This document shows positions 1-9,029 of a DNA stretch of 64,000 nt, in pieces. Origin of the DNA: Prevotella sp. (lineage in GTDB: Bacteria; Bacteroidota; Bacteroidia; Bacteroidales; Muribaculaceae); the NCBI GenBank assembly GCA_023666665.1, contig JAMPBN010000001.1, forward strand, positions 705,284 to 769,283. Direction: 5' to 3'. The notes beneath the pieces were generated by a model that saw only the letters and a list, made by a program, of their open reading frames with translations, was not told the origin of the DNA and made no database searches. The position numbers were made by a program, and so were the translations under genes. How positions within the stretch are numbered: the first letter of the stretch is position 1; the number at the start of each line of letters is the position of its first letter.

Positions 1-1
1 C

Positions 2-682
2 CCCGCGCTGCCCGCCGACCCGGTCTTCGCCTTTATCCGCCCGGCCGAACTCAGCGCCGACTCGCGCCTTGAGCTGCGCAGCCAACTGAGCCGCCTGCTC
101 AGCTCCGACCCCGCCGAATGGTATGCCATGCAGCTGCGCCCCCACGTCAGCTATCAGGCTCTGACAGAGCGCGTCAGCGCCTCCGGCATCACGCTGAGTG
201 CCACCTATTACCCCACCGAAGAAATTTATCGGCGCACGCGCAAGCGCCTCGTGGCCTGCACGCGCCCCGTAGTTGCCGGGCTGCTTTTTTTCCAAGCCCG
301 CGCCGCGCAACTCACCGACCTCTTTGCCGCCGTTGGCGACCTGGCCTGGGGCTACCGCCAGACGCGCTCGCCCCGCAGTCCCTACGCCCGCATTCCCGCC
401 GCGCAGATTGACTGCTATCGGCGCACCATCGGCTCTTTCACCCCCGATATGGACATCCTCCCCGCCGGAGCCACCCCCCTGCGCCCCGGCGACCGAGTGG
501 AAATCATCGGCGGCGAATTCATGGGCCACACGGCCACAGTAGCCCGCCAACTCTCGCGCACCATCTATCGCCTCAAGCTCCTCGGTTCCAACGCCATAGA
601 GTGGGTAGTAGACCTCCCCACCCCACTGATCACCCCGGCTGCAGACTCCACTGCCCAACCCCGAATCAACCAAAATGTCTGA
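2..682 (+). CDS. UpxY/NusG-like capsule transcription antiterminator (5' end outside window)
   Basis: The protein resembles the UpxY branch of NusG, which in Bacteroides binds RNA polymerase early in capsule operons and prevents premature termination. A NusG-type N-terminus begins at EWYAMQLRPH. The C-terminus has a KOW-like segment, RPGDRVEIIGGEFMGHTATV. The frame is open to the left edge. There is an ATG at 128, but it lies inside the conserved WYAM motif, and no ATG, GTG or TTG occurs in frame between 2 and 127, so the true start lies upstream of the window. It overlaps the next gene by 8 bp and would be the first gene of the capsule operon. The promoter, and any invertible segment that controls it, is therefore not visible. 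The NusG family is clear; the UpxY role rests on context. Confidence 0.8.
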   Translation, partial: PALPADPVFAFIRPAELSADSRLELRSQLSRLLSSDPAEWYAMQLRPHVSYQALTERVSASGITLSATYYPTEEIYRRTRKRLVACTRPVVAGLLFFQARAAQLTDLFAAVGDLAWGYRQTRSPRSPYARIPAAQIDCYRRTIGSFTPDMDILPAGATPLRPGDRVEIIGGEFMGHTATVARQLSRTIYRLKLLGSNAIEWVVDLPTPLITPAADSTAQPRINQNV

Positions 683-1685
683 ACAAATATCATCAATAAC
701 CCGCGGTCCGCGGCAATCAAACTTCGAGCTGTTGCGCATCGTTGCAATGTTTATGGTTCTGGCTCTCCACGCCAACTACATTTCATTCGGCCAGCCCGGC
801 AAAGCGGACATTTTGGCAGCCCCGGCAGCCGAAATCGGCCGCATCGCCCTGGAAGCAATGTGCATCTGCGCGGTCAACGTGTTTGTGATGATTTCCGGCT
901 GGTTTGGCATCAAGGCGAGCCTCAAGGGATTCTGCTCATTCATATTCCAAGTGGTATATTTCTACGCCTTAACGTTTCTGATAATGTACTTTCTTGGATA
1001 TGTAGAGTTTACTTCCTCGGCAATCCTTAAAATTTTTCTGCTGCGAAACAGCGGTTGGTTTGTGGTTTCATACGCCATAATGTACGTTCTCTCACCTATT
1101 TTAAATACCTTCCTCGACCATACCGACAAACGCACCATCGCCATAGTTCTGTTATCATTCTTCGCCGTGGAACTATATTGGGGATTCATTGATAAACGCC
1201 CGGACTTTAACGAAGGCTACTCAGCGTTGTCATTCTGTGGCCTCTACCTGCTATCCGGCTATATAAGGCGCTACAAATCAGCGGTTTGCAAATGGGGGGG
1301 GGTGATTTTCCTCGTTTCAGTTGCGCTGATAACGTTTTTTATGACAATTCAAATCGCCTGGAAATTCCCCTTTAATTGGATTGCATATGATGCCCCCCTG
1401 GCAATCACTGCCGCAGCCGGACTACTGATGTTTTTCAGCCGTTTGAAAATCAAACCCAACAAATTCATAAATTTCGTGGCAGCCTCCGCATTCGGAGTAT
1501 ATCTGCTCCACTGTAGCCCATTTGTGATTTCTACGGTATTTATGCCATTAGTAAAAACAGCTTATTACGATTATGGCCAAGTAGCAATACTTGGAGTATT
1601 AATCTTAATTTTTGCAGTTGCAGTGATAATAGACCAATTCAGGAAGGTCATTTGGCATACGCTTTCAAAAACGGTATTGAACTGA
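675..1685 (+). CDS. Membrane acyltransferase, acyltransferase-3 family
   Basis: This is a 336-residue polytopic membrane protein with about ten hydrophobic segments. The N-terminal block NFELLRIVAMFMVLALHAN is the acyltransferase-3 (OatA/WecH/OafA) signature, whose His acts in acyl transfer. It probably adds an acetyl or similar group to a capsule sugar or lipid-linked repeat unit at the inner membrane. The ATG overlaps the antiterminator by 8 bp and the stop overlaps the flippase start (TGATG). A run of nine G at 1294-1302 lies in codons 207-210. Loss of one G gives an immediate stop, and gain of one gives a stop about 25 codons later. The acyl donor and acceptor cannot be read from the sequence. 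Confidence 0.85.
   Translation: MSEQISSITRGPRQSNFELLRIVAMFMVLALHANYISFGQPGKADILAAPAAEIGRIALEAMCICAVNVFVMISGWFGIKASLKGFCSFIFQVVYFYALTFLIMYFLGYVEFTSSAILKIFLLRNSGWFVVSYAIMYVLSPILNTFLDHTDKRTIAIVLLSFFAVELYWGFIDKRPDFNEGYSALSFCGLYLLSGYIRRYKSAVCKWGGVIFLVSVALITFFMTIQIAWKFPFNWIAYDAPLAITAAAGLLMFFSRLKIKPNKFINFVAASAFGVYLLHCSPFVISTVFMPLVKTAYYDYGQVAILGVLILIFAVAVIIDQFRKVIWHTLSKTVLN
1294..1302. repeat. G9 homopolymer in acyltransferase gene
   Basis: Nine consecutive G lie within the coding frame (TGG GGG GGG GTG). A one-base contraction gives TGG GGG GGG TGA. It is one of only three runs of nine G or C that I could find in the window, all within the capsule locus. Such tracts are classic slipped-strand phase-variation sites. 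Confidence 0.9.
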
Positions 1686-3211
1686 TGGATGCAGTTAATA
1701 ATAAACGAATACTAAACAATACTCTTATGCTTTACTTCCGGATGGGAGTAACGATGATTGTGTCGCTATACACCTCACGACTTAATCTCAAATATCTTGG
1801 CATAGACAACTTTGGCATTTGGAGTGTTGTTGGTAACGTTATAGTTATGGTTTCGTTTATAAATGGCCCATTAGCTTCTGCAACTCAACGGTTCATAAAT
1901 GTTGCCATTGGAAAAAGAAACAATAACAGTATAAAAAAGATTTTCAATGAGAGCCTGATAATCAACGCAATTATTGGTATAGGATTACTAATTATTTTAG
2001 AAAGTTTGGGTGTATGGTTTTTAAACTCTCAACTTACAATCCCTATTGATAAAATAGATGCTGCCAACGTCGTTTATCAAATAGTACTCATATCTTTTCT
2101 GCTTGGAATTATAAGAACACCCTTTGATGCCATAATCATTGCCTATGAGCGATTTAATTTTTATGCACTAATGGGAATTTTGGAGGTTGTAATGAAATTG
2201 GCAATCGTTTGGTTGTTACCATATGCGCCTTACGGTGAAACATTGATTTTCTTTGCGATTCTTAACTTATCTACTGTTATTATCTCAACAGTCGTTTATG
2301 TATGGTATTGTCGTAAACATTATACTATTGCAAGGTTTCAGTGGATTTGGGAGAAACCCCTATTAAAAGAGTTATTATCCTTTTCCGGTTGGAGTACTTT
2401 TGGCTCTTTCGCAACCGTTATGAGCAGTCAGGGTCTATCTGTTTTGTTTAATATATTTTTCGGTCTTGCTGTTAATGCGGCCATTGGTATTACTAATCAA
2501 GTGGTAAACGCAATCAACATGTTTATAAGTAATTTTCAAACGGCTTTCAGGCCGCAAATAGTAAAAACTTATGCAGCAAATGAACGCCAATCCACTTTCA
2601 AACTTATGTGTTTGAGTAGCAAGGTGTCCTGCTATCTTATCTTTTTATTAGGATTTCCCATAGCTCTAAATATTGACTATATTCTTTCTATTTGGCTTAC
2701 TGAGATACCACCATTCACGGGTGTTTTTTGTCAATTGGCGATATTTGCTGCAATATTTGAGGCAATTGGTGCGCCCCTCTGGATGATTGTTCAGGCCGAT
2801 GGACACATTAAAAGCTACCAAATCGTCATAAGTTCTACCTATCTGCTGATTGTTTGCGTCAGTTATATGTTATTTAAGTTTGGGTTTGAGCCATATTGGG
2901 CATTCATTGTCAAGTGTTTAATGGCCGTTTCAGCCCTACTAATTCGAATATTCTACGTTAAGTATCTTTCTAATTATAGCATACGAGCTATGATTAACTA
3001 TATGTATTTGCCTGAATTTATAGTACTTGGTTTATCTCCAATTTTAGCATTCCTTGTTTGGAAAATGATAGACACGTCTTCCTTACTTCAATTTATAGCT
3101 TCAACCATAGTGTTCATAATAACATACATACCAATCGTTTGGTATTTAGGAATCACACGGAGGCAACGTAGTCTTATAAAATCAAAAGTAAAATTAAAAC
3201 TTGCACGTTAA
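1685..3211 (+). CDS. wzx: Wzx-type polysaccharide flippase (MOP superfamily)
   Basis: The 508-residue protein has about twelve to fourteen hydrophobic segments and an N-terminus typical of polysaccharide flippases (NNTLMLYFRMGVTMIVSLYT, then GIDNFGIWSVVG). It should flip the undecaprenyl-linked repeat unit across the inner membrane. I chose ATG 1685 because it forms a TGATG overlap with the acyltransferase stop; the frame also has a start at 1652 that would overlap by 34 bp. The gene is clearly more AT-rich than the first gene and the fnl genes, which suggests separate acquisition. Export partners such as Wza or Wzc are not in the window. Confidence 0.9.
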   Translation: MDAVNNKRILNNTLMLYFRMGVTMIVSLYTSRLNLKYLGIDNFGIWSVVGNVIVMVSFINGPLASATQRFINVAIGKRNNNSIKKIFNESLIINAIIGIGLLIILESLGVWFLNSQLTIPIDKIDAANVVYQIVLISFLLGIIRTPFDAIIIAYERFNFYALMGILEVVMKLAIVWLLPYAPYGETLIFFAILNLSTVIISTVVYVWYCRKHYTIARFQWIWEKPLLKELLSFSGWSTFGSFATVMSSQGLSVLFNIFFGLAVNAAIGITNQVVNAINMFISNFQTAFRPQIVKTYAANERQSTFKLMCLSSKVSCYLIFLLGFPIALNIDYILSIWLTEIPPFTGVFCQLAIFAAIFEAIGAPLWMIVQADGHIKSYQIVISSTYLLIVCVSYMLFKFGFEPYWAFIVKCLMAVSALLIRIFYVKYLSNYSIRAMINYMYLPEFIVLGLSPILAFLVWKMIDTSSLLQFIASTIVFIITYIPIVWYLGITRRQRSLIKSKVKLKLAR

Positions 3212-3212
3212 T

Positions 3213-4976
3213 ATGGTTATTTTACAGTCACATATTTCACAGTTTGTTAAGCAGTTTGAGTTTGAAGCTATGCCCGTTGAAGACCGGTTTGAGCATTTTG
3301 TAAACTTCAGTCTGCTATCTAATCATCTGAAGAACATTACCATAACCAACGACCTCTTAGATGAGATCAAAGTTGGTGCGGGCGGTGACTGGGGCCTTGA
3401 TGGCATTATTATTTTAATTAACGGCAAACCGATAACACGGCTTGAACAAGCGCAAAACATTTTATCCGAATTCTCGGAATTTAAGGTCAAAATAATTTTA
3501 ACACAGGCAAAAACGCAAACTACGGCCGACACCGGAGACTTGGCCAAAACCCTTAATGGAGCGGAGAATTTGCTGCGTTTTGCGTTGGAAGTTGACTGCA
3601 CGTTGCCGCCTTGCAATGAAAGCGTAAAAGAGTATGCCGAAATTATTCGCGAGATATATCGCAACAGTGCGAACTTTGCCAACGGCACATTCCCCGAAAT
3701 GCACATCTATTTTTCATATCAGGGAGACTATCATAACAATCAAGACTTCAATTCCCTCATTGAGCTGCATGACCATAGAATAAAAAACTATCAATGTCTC
3801 AGCGCTCTTAGTTGCACAATCCTTGACAAGCGCACAATAGTAGACCGTTACCGGGCAGGGCAGGAGAAAAGCAACGTTAAAATCTCATTTGAGCATAAAA
3901 TTCCGCTGCCGGTGGTGCCTGAAATTGATTCAAGCTATTTGTGTTTAATTCCTATGTCGGAATTCAGAAAGCTAATAATTGATGATTCGAGCAACTTCAG
4001 GGAAGAAGTGTTTTATGATAACGTCAGAGCTTTTCAGGGCAACAACTCCGTAAATTCGGCAATTGACGCTACCATAAAGAACGGCGACATCAGCCTCTTT
4101 ACATCAATGAACAATGGCATCACCATCATTGCCAAAGAGGTCAGCACCGTAATGAAAGATATGAGTATCCACGATTATCAGATAGTGAACGGATGTCAGA
4201 CCTGCCACGTTATTTTTAACAATATTGACAAAGAGGGAATTGATAATCTGCAGTTGTGCGTAAAAATAATCGCGTCGAAAAACAAAGATATACGCGACCG
4301 CATCATAGTGGCCAACAACAGCCAGACCGCAGTAGTTCGCGAGCAATTGCTGTCGCTGCTCGAAGAACAGCGCCGCATTGAAGATTACTACAACGCCCAG
4401 CAAAAATATCAGAGACTATATTACGAACGGCGTTCCAAACAATATCATCAGGACAAAAATATCAAGTCGTCACAAATCGTTAGTATCGGGATGCAGATAA
4501 CGTCGTTTATCTCGATGATTCTTGGCAAGCCGAGCAAAATCCGCGGTTATTACGGACAGGTGCTTGAAAACTTTTCGCAAGACGGCATCAGAGTTTTTGA
4601 CCCAAACAACAATCCGGCGCTATATTACCTCAGCGCCTTTGCCTACGTGAGAATGTCGCAGCTGTTTGTCAACGGCACTTTGCCCAAGAGTTATAAGAAG
4701 ATAAAATTCCACGTGCTCTACACGTTCCGGTTGCTTTCGCAGAAATTCCCTCTGAAAAACTACTCTGACAAAAAAGTAGATGAATTTTGCGACCATATTT
4801 GCGCAATACTTAATAGCCCTGACAAGTGCAAGGAGGCCTTTTTAGGGTCTATAGCGCTGATTCACGATCAGGTTTTACATCGCGACCCTATTGACAGCGA
4901 CCGCAACAGCGCCGCCCTAACTCGCGATATTAAGCAGGTAGTAGCTCAACTCGTTCAAATAAATAAAACCAAATAA
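3213..4976 (+). CDS. AIPR-family abortive-infection protein inside the capsule operon
   Basis: This 587-residue protein matches the AIPR (abortive infection phage resistance) family. The central domain has MNNGITIIAKE followed by the hallmark-like YQIVNGCQT (about residues 320-330) and VANNSQTAV. The N-terminal part has GGDWGLDGIIILING (D63) followed by TQAKT (Q98, K100), resembling the D...QxK active site of PD-(D/E)XK-type nucleases. I therefore infer a nuclease domain fused to the AIPR domain. ATG 3213 starts 1 bp after the flippase stop; an in-frame TTG at 3201 is also possible. The next capsule gene starts 4 bp downstream, so it is transcribed with the capsule genes. A role in phage defence is inferred from family and not shown by the sequence. 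Confidence 0.8.
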   Translation: MVILQSHISQFVKQFEFEAMPVEDRFEHFVNFSLLSNHLKNITITNDLLDEIKVGAGGDWGLDGIIILINGKPITRLEQAQNILSEFSEFKVKIILTQAKTQTTADTGDLAKTLNGAENLLRFALEVDCTLPPCNESVKEYAEIIREIYRNSANFANGTFPEMHIYFSYQGDYHNNQDFNSLIELHDHRIKNYQCLSALSCTILDKRTIVDRYRAGQEKSNVKISFEHKIPLPVVPEIDSSYLCLIPMSEFRKLIIDDSSNFREEVFYDNVRAFQGNNSVNSAIDATIKNGDISLFTSMNNGITIIAKEVSTVMKDMSIHDYQIVNGCQTCHVIFNNIDKEGIDNLQLCVKIIASKNKDIRDRIIVANNSQTAVVREQLLSLLEEQRRIEDYYNAQQKYQRLYYERRSKQYHQDKNIKSSQIVSIGMQITSFISMILGKPSKIRGYYGQVLENFSQDGIRVFDPNNNPALYYLSAFAYVRMSQLFVNGTLPKSYKKIKFHVLYTFRLLSQKFPLKNYSDKKVDEFCDHICAILNSPDKCKEAFLGSIALIHDQVLHRDPIDSDRNSAALTRDIKQVVAQLVQINKTK

Positions 4977-4980
4977 TGTT

Positions 4981-5964
4981 ATGACTTGCAAAGAGAAAGT
5001 GGCTCAACTGGCAGCTGAATGCCGTCAGGCAGTTATTCCACTGATAGATAGAGACTATTACCTGCTCGGCTTGCCCTATCACAACAACATTGGCGACATC
5101 TTGATTTGGGAGGGTGAGCGCAATCTCTTGAAGTCGCTGCCGTATAAATGTTTAGGCGTTTGCGGCTGGGCTTCGTACCCCAAGAAGCCTCTCAAAAACA
5201 AAGATGTCGCAATCTTAATTCACGGTGGCGGATATTTGGGCGACATATGGCGTAACGGATGGGAATATGCCATAAACTGCATCAGACTGAATCCGGAGAA
5301 CCGAATCATAGTGATGCCCAACACGTTGCACTATGACGACAAGGCGCTGATTGCCGTCGACCGGGCAGTTATGGAGCAATGCCGCGACCTGACGCTCTGT
5401 ATGCGCGACAGTCGCTCGCTGGCGCTGGCCCGCGAATACTTTCCGCGCACCCGGTCTATCCTTGTACCCGACATGGCCTTCTGCATTAATCCTGATTATC
5501 TAAATAAGTGGACCCGCAAGCCATCCGAAGGCAGCCTCCTGCTCAAGCGCAAAGACAAAGAACTCGCCTCAACTCCCATCCCCGCATCAATCCTCGCCAC
5601 CAACCCCGCCATCCGCGACTGGCCCCCGATGGAGGCAATGGCAGATAACGGCCAGTTTATGTTTTCGGAGCGAGTATTCAACTTCGTTGCCGACAAAGCC
5701 ATCAGACTCTCGCGCCGCAATCTACTAAGCCACAAAGCAGTTGACAGTCTTTACAGCCTCTGGTACCGGCCAATGATGACGCGCATCGGGGTTAAATTCG
5801 TGAGCTCCTACCGGCGAATATACACCACCCGGCTGCACGTTATGATTCTCTCGGTATTGTTAGGCAGAGAATGTTGGCTGATTGACAATTCTTATGGGAA
5901 ACTGTCGTCGTTTTACAACACATGGCTCAGCGATTGCGACTGCGTGAATTACCTCAAACTATGA
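4981..5964 (+). CDS. Polysaccharide pyruvyl transferase family protein (first copy)
   Basis: The 327-residue protein matches the polysaccharide pyruvyl transferase family (CsaB/WcaK/EpsO type), which uses phosphoenolpyruvate to make pyruvate ketals on surface sugars. Typical features are the N-terminal LPYHNNIGDILIWEGE, the middle block ILIHGGGYLGDIW, PNTLHYDD, and a C-terminal TTRLHVMILSVLLGRECW where the histidine is conserved in the family. It starts 4 bp after the AIPR gene, and its stop overlaps the next glycosyltransferase start (ATGA). The locus encodes a second, quite different member at 7923-9029. The sugar acceptor is unknown. Confidence 0.85.
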   Translation: MTCKEKVAQLAAECRQAVIPLIDRDYYLLGLPYHNNIGDILIWEGERNLLKSLPYKCLGVCGWASYPKKPLKNKDVAILIHGGGYLGDIWRNGWEYAINCIRLNPENRIIVMPNTLHYDDKALIAVDRAVMEQCRDLTLCMRDSRSLALAREYFPRTRSILVPDMAFCINPDYLNKWTRKPSEGSLLLKRKDKELASTPIPASILATNPAIRDWPPMEAMADNGQFMFSERVFNFVADKAIRLSRRNLLSHKAVDSLYSLWYRPMMTRIGVKFVSSYRRIYTTRLHVMILSVLLGRECWLIDNSYGKLSSFYNTWLSDCDCVNYLKL

Positions 5965-6959
5965 AAGTTTCTGTAATCATTCCCGTATATGGCGTGGAGC
6001 CATATATTGAAGACTGCCTGCGCAGCGTTGCCGAGCAGCAGTTTGGCGGCCAAATTGAATGCCTGATAGTTGACGACTGCGGACCGGACCGGAGCATGGA
6101 CGTTGCCCGACGATTCATCAATAAGTACAACGGGCCGGTTGACTTTCGCATCATTGCCCGCGCAGCCAACGGCGGCCTCTCCGAAGCCCGCAATTCCGGC
6201 CTCGATGCCGCAACCGGCGACTATATCTACTTTCTCGACAGCGACGACGAGCTTCTGCCCCGGGCCATCAGCCGGTTGGCGGAAGCAATAGAGCGGCATC
6301 GCTGCGACATGGTTATTGGCGACTATATGGTTACCGGGGGCAAACACGTTTTTCCCCGCCTGTATCTGACCGACGGCGCCCGAATCTCGGGTCAGGAGAC
6401 TGCCAACAGTTACTGCCGCAACGAATGGTATATGATGGCAGTGAATAAGTTATACTCCGCAAAATTCCTCAAGGAAAACGGCCTCAGATTCTATCCCGGC
6501 CTGATTCACGAAGATGAGCTCTGGAGCTTTCAATGCGCACTCAGAGCCGGCAGCATTGCCGCCATAAGCGCAAACACGTATAACTACAAGGTGCGCCCCG
6601 GCAGCATAATGTCAGCCCAAAACGCCCGCCGCCGAGCCCTCGGCTTCAAAACGATTCTCACGGAGATTTTAAAAGAGATTAACCGCGCAGACAAGAAGTA
6701 TAGCGCTGACGTTCACCGCTTTGTCCGCCACAAACTCTTTCAACTCGTTTCCTTCTTCGCTGAAATACCACAGGGCGAGCTGCTCGAAGTCTACAAAACC
6801 TACCGCCGCCAACTGCCGCTGAATCGCCGCCAAATTCTTAAACTCAACGGCCTGAATCCGAGTCAGCTGCTACGCGACTCCCATCTCTTTCTCCCCGCAT
6901 CGGTCGGCTTCAGGCTGCTGACCAACCATTTTAAACCCAAACAATCCGCGATTGAGTAA
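5961..6959 (+). CDS. Family 2 glycosyltransferase
   Basis: This 332-residue GT-A glycosyltransferase starts with VSVIIPVYGVEPYIEDCLRS and carries LIVDDCGPD for nucleotide binding and YFLDSDDEL as the metal-binding DxD. It should transfer a sugar from a nucleotide donor to the lipid-linked repeat unit on the cytoplasmic side. ATG 5961 was chosen because it gives an ATGA overlap with the preceding stop and places the SVIIP motif at the usual distance from the N-terminus. A start at 5922 is also open but adds unconserved residues. Donor and acceptor are unknown. Confidence 0.9.
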   Translation: MKVSVIIPVYGVEPYIEDCLRSVAEQQFGGQIECLIVDDCGPDRSMDVARRFINKYNGPVDFRIIARAANGGLSEARNSGLDAATGDYIYFLDSDDELLPRAISRLAEAIERHRCDMVIGDYMVTGGKHVFPRLYLTDGARISGQETANSYCRNEWYMMAVNKLYSAKFLKENGLRFYPGLIHEDELWSFQCALRAGSIAAISANTYNYKVRPGSIMSAQNARRRALGFKTILTEILKEINRADKKYSADVHRFVRHKLFQLVSFFAEIPQGELLEVYKTYRRQLPLNRRQILKLNGLNPSQLLRDSHLFLPASVGFRLLTNHFKPKQSAIE

Positions 6960-6961
6960 GT

Positions 6962-7915
6962 ATGGCTGAAGTTTCTGTTATTATTGCTACGTATAAGGCC
7001 GAGCCGTATATCGAGAGGTGCGCGCGGTCGCTCTTTGGCCAGACGCTGGCCGACATGGAGTTTATCTTCGTTGACGACTGTTCGCCCGACCGCTCCATCC
7101 AGGTGATGCAGCGCGTGTTGCAGGATTATCCCGAGCGCCGTGAGCAGGTCAAGGTTATTCGCCACTCCCGCAACCAAGGCGTCAGCCGCACGCGCCAAGA
7201 CGGCGTGGATGCCGCCACCGGCCGCTACCTGATCCACTGCGACCCCGACGACTGGGTAGACCCGGACATGTATGAAACACTCTACGCCGCCGCCCTGACC
7301 CACGGACTGGACTTCGTGATGTTCGATGACTATCGCGAGAAGAACTACGCCAAGAGCGGGCTCCACATTATGCCGCAGATTGAGATTCTGCGCGACCTGA
7401 CCGGTTTCTCGGGCAAGATGGAGTTTGCGGGACTATGTCGAATCCTGGTCAAAAAAGAGATTGCCAAAGCAGCCAGGCTCCCCGAGGGGGTAAGTAACGG
7501 CGAAGACGCCTCGACGGTCTACAGCATGCTCAAGCACCCGCTGAAATGCGCCCACCTCCACCGCCAGCTCTACCACTACGAAGCCCATCCCGGCAGCCTT
7601 ACCTCGCAGAAGACTCGCTCCGATATGGACATGGATTACCGCAACATACTATTCCAAGAAGCGCTTAAAGAGGGAAGTTCCAAGGACTACACCGAGTGTA
7701 TCGACGCATCAATTTTCAGCATAATATTAATTCGCGCGTTTACGGCCGGAATATATTCAAGTAGGGAATTCAGGCAGCGCTTTGGCCGATTCAAACATAC
7801 TTGCAGATATTACCGCCGTGGCTCTATGGCATCTAAAATTATGGTCTATTTTAGTATGTTGGGATTTTATCGACCAACTTTCAAACTATATAAGATTCTC
7901 AAAGGAATTAGATAA
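6962..7915 (+). CDS. Family 2 glycosyltransferase
   Basis: This 317-residue GT-A enzyme begins with AEVSVIIATYKAEPYIERC and contains IFVDDCSPDRS and HCDPDDWVDPDMY (DxD). It resembles the preceding glycosyltransferase in its N-terminal half (both have the DDC-PDRS pattern), so the two may be diverged duplicates. It begins 2 bp after the preceding stop. The last 60 or so codons are visibly more AT-rich than the start, consistent with a recombination boundary near 7650 leading into the AT-richer genes that follow. Specificity is unknown. Confidence 0.9.
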   Translation: MAEVSVIIATYKAEPYIERCARSLFGQTLADMEFIFVDDCSPDRSIQVMQRVLQDYPERREQVKVIRHSRNQGVSRTRQDGVDAATGRYLIHCDPDDWVDPDMYETLYAAALTHGLDFVMFDDYREKNYAKSGLHIMPQIEILRDLTGFSGKMEFAGLCRILVKKEIAKAARLPEGVSNGEDASTVYSMLKHPLKCAHLHRQLYHYEAHPGSLTSQKTRSDMDMDYRNILFQEALKEGSSKDYTECIDASIFSIILIRAFTAGIYSSREFRQRFGRFKHTCRYYRRGSMASKIMVYFSMLGFYRPTFKLYKILKGIR

Positions 7916-7922
7916 GAGCGCT

Positions 7923-9029
7923 ATGAGTTCACAACGCAATATTGGCATTATCACATACTCGCGGGCTTATAACTATGGTTCTTCACTGCAAAGCTACGCC
8001 CTCAACAAATATTTGCGTACGCAAGGCTTTAATGTACGGACCATTGATTATTCAAATGAAGCACAAGTCCGCATGTATGAAATTTTTGAACCGTGGTCAG
8101 GGATAATGTCGGTTGCCCGCAACGTTCATTCGTTCCTTAACTTCCGCAAACTGAAGTCGCATATCTCAAATTTTGAATCTTTCCTCAAGTCGCATGTACC
8201 GATGACACATCCGATGTGTAAACCGGAAGCATTAACAGCTCTGAATCCTGATTTTGATTACTTCATATGCGGCAGCGACCAGATTTGGAACGTAGAGTGT
8301 GATGATTTTGACAACAGTTACATGCTGGCATTTGTCAACGACAAAAATAAGTGCATTGCCTATGCACCATCTCTGGGCAAGGGCTCACTCAATCCCAAGA
8401 CCTCAGACGCCATACGAAAATATGCAACTGAATTTCGGTCGCTATCAAGCCGCGAAGCAGACAGCGCGCCAATTATTGCAGCAGCTACAAACAGTGAGGT
8501 AACAACTGTTTGTGACCCGGTGTTTCTTCTTTCTGCCAATGAGTGGGCTGATATAGCTTCGTCGATTAAATTACCGAAAGAATATATCTTGGGCTATTTC
8601 ATTGGCGACGTTGCCGGAATGCGCGACTTTGCAGCCAAGCTGGGAAAAAGCACAAAATTACCGGTCATCGTTATATGCAAAAATTTGCGTGATCTTAAGT
8701 ATCGTTTTAAGAATCGTTATGATAGCGGCCCGGCGGAATTTGTCAGCCTTATAAAAAACGCTTCGGGCATTGTCACCAACTCATTTCACGCCATATCGTT
8801 TTCATTAATATTCAAAAAACAATTCTGGGGTTTTATTCCGCAGTCGGCAGACAGTCGCATTTCCGGGCTACTAAATATGATGACCCTTAACGACCGCCTG
8901 CTCACGTCGCAGAGCGCTTCGGGCATAGACCATCTTGGAGGGATTGACTATTCAACAGTTGATTTTTCAAAACTAAACTCCTTGATAGCTAATTCAAAAC
9001 TATATCTTCAAAACGCATGCCACATTTAG
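7923..9029 (+). CDS. Polysaccharide pyruvyl transferase family protein (second copy)
   Basis: The 368-residue protein has NIGIITYSRAYNYGSSLQSY at the N-terminus, DYFICGSDQIWNV in the middle and IVTNSFHAISFSLIF near the C-terminus, all typical of the pyruvyl transferase subfamily found beside F420-hydrogenase-beta-like proteins. I chose ATG 7923, 7 bp after the preceding stop; an earlier in-frame start (7782) lies inside the glycosyltransferase and encodes unconserved residues. It overlaps the next gene by 13 bp. The pairing with an iron-sulfur partner distinguishes it from the copy at 4981. Confidence 0.85.
   Translation: MSSQRNIGIITYSRAYNYGSSLQSYALNKYLRTQGFNVRTIDYSNEAQVRMYEIFEPWSGIMSVARNVHSFLNFRKLKSHISNFESFLKSHVPMTHPMCKPEALTALNPDFDYFICGSDQIWNVECDDFDNSYMLAFVNDKNKCIAYAPSLGKGSLNPKTSDAIRKYATEFRSLSSREADSAPIIAAATNSEVTTVCDPVFLLSANEWADIASSIKLPKEYILGYFIGDVAGMRDFAAKLGKSTKLPVIVICKNLRDLKYRFKNRYDSGPAEFVSLIKNASGIVTNSFHAISFSLIFKKQFWGFIPQSADSRISGLLNMMTLNDRLLTSQSASGIDHLGGIDYSTVDFSKLNSLIANSKLYLQNACHI

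Noticed and set aside
128-682. Start of the antiterminator at ATG 128
   Set aside because: The ATG lies inside the conserved WYAM motif of NusG proteins and the frame is open further left, so the gene begins outside the window.
1652-1684. Upstream start for the flippase
   Set aside because: It would overlap the acyltransferase by 34 bp; ATG 1685 gives the TGATG overlap seen throughout this operon.
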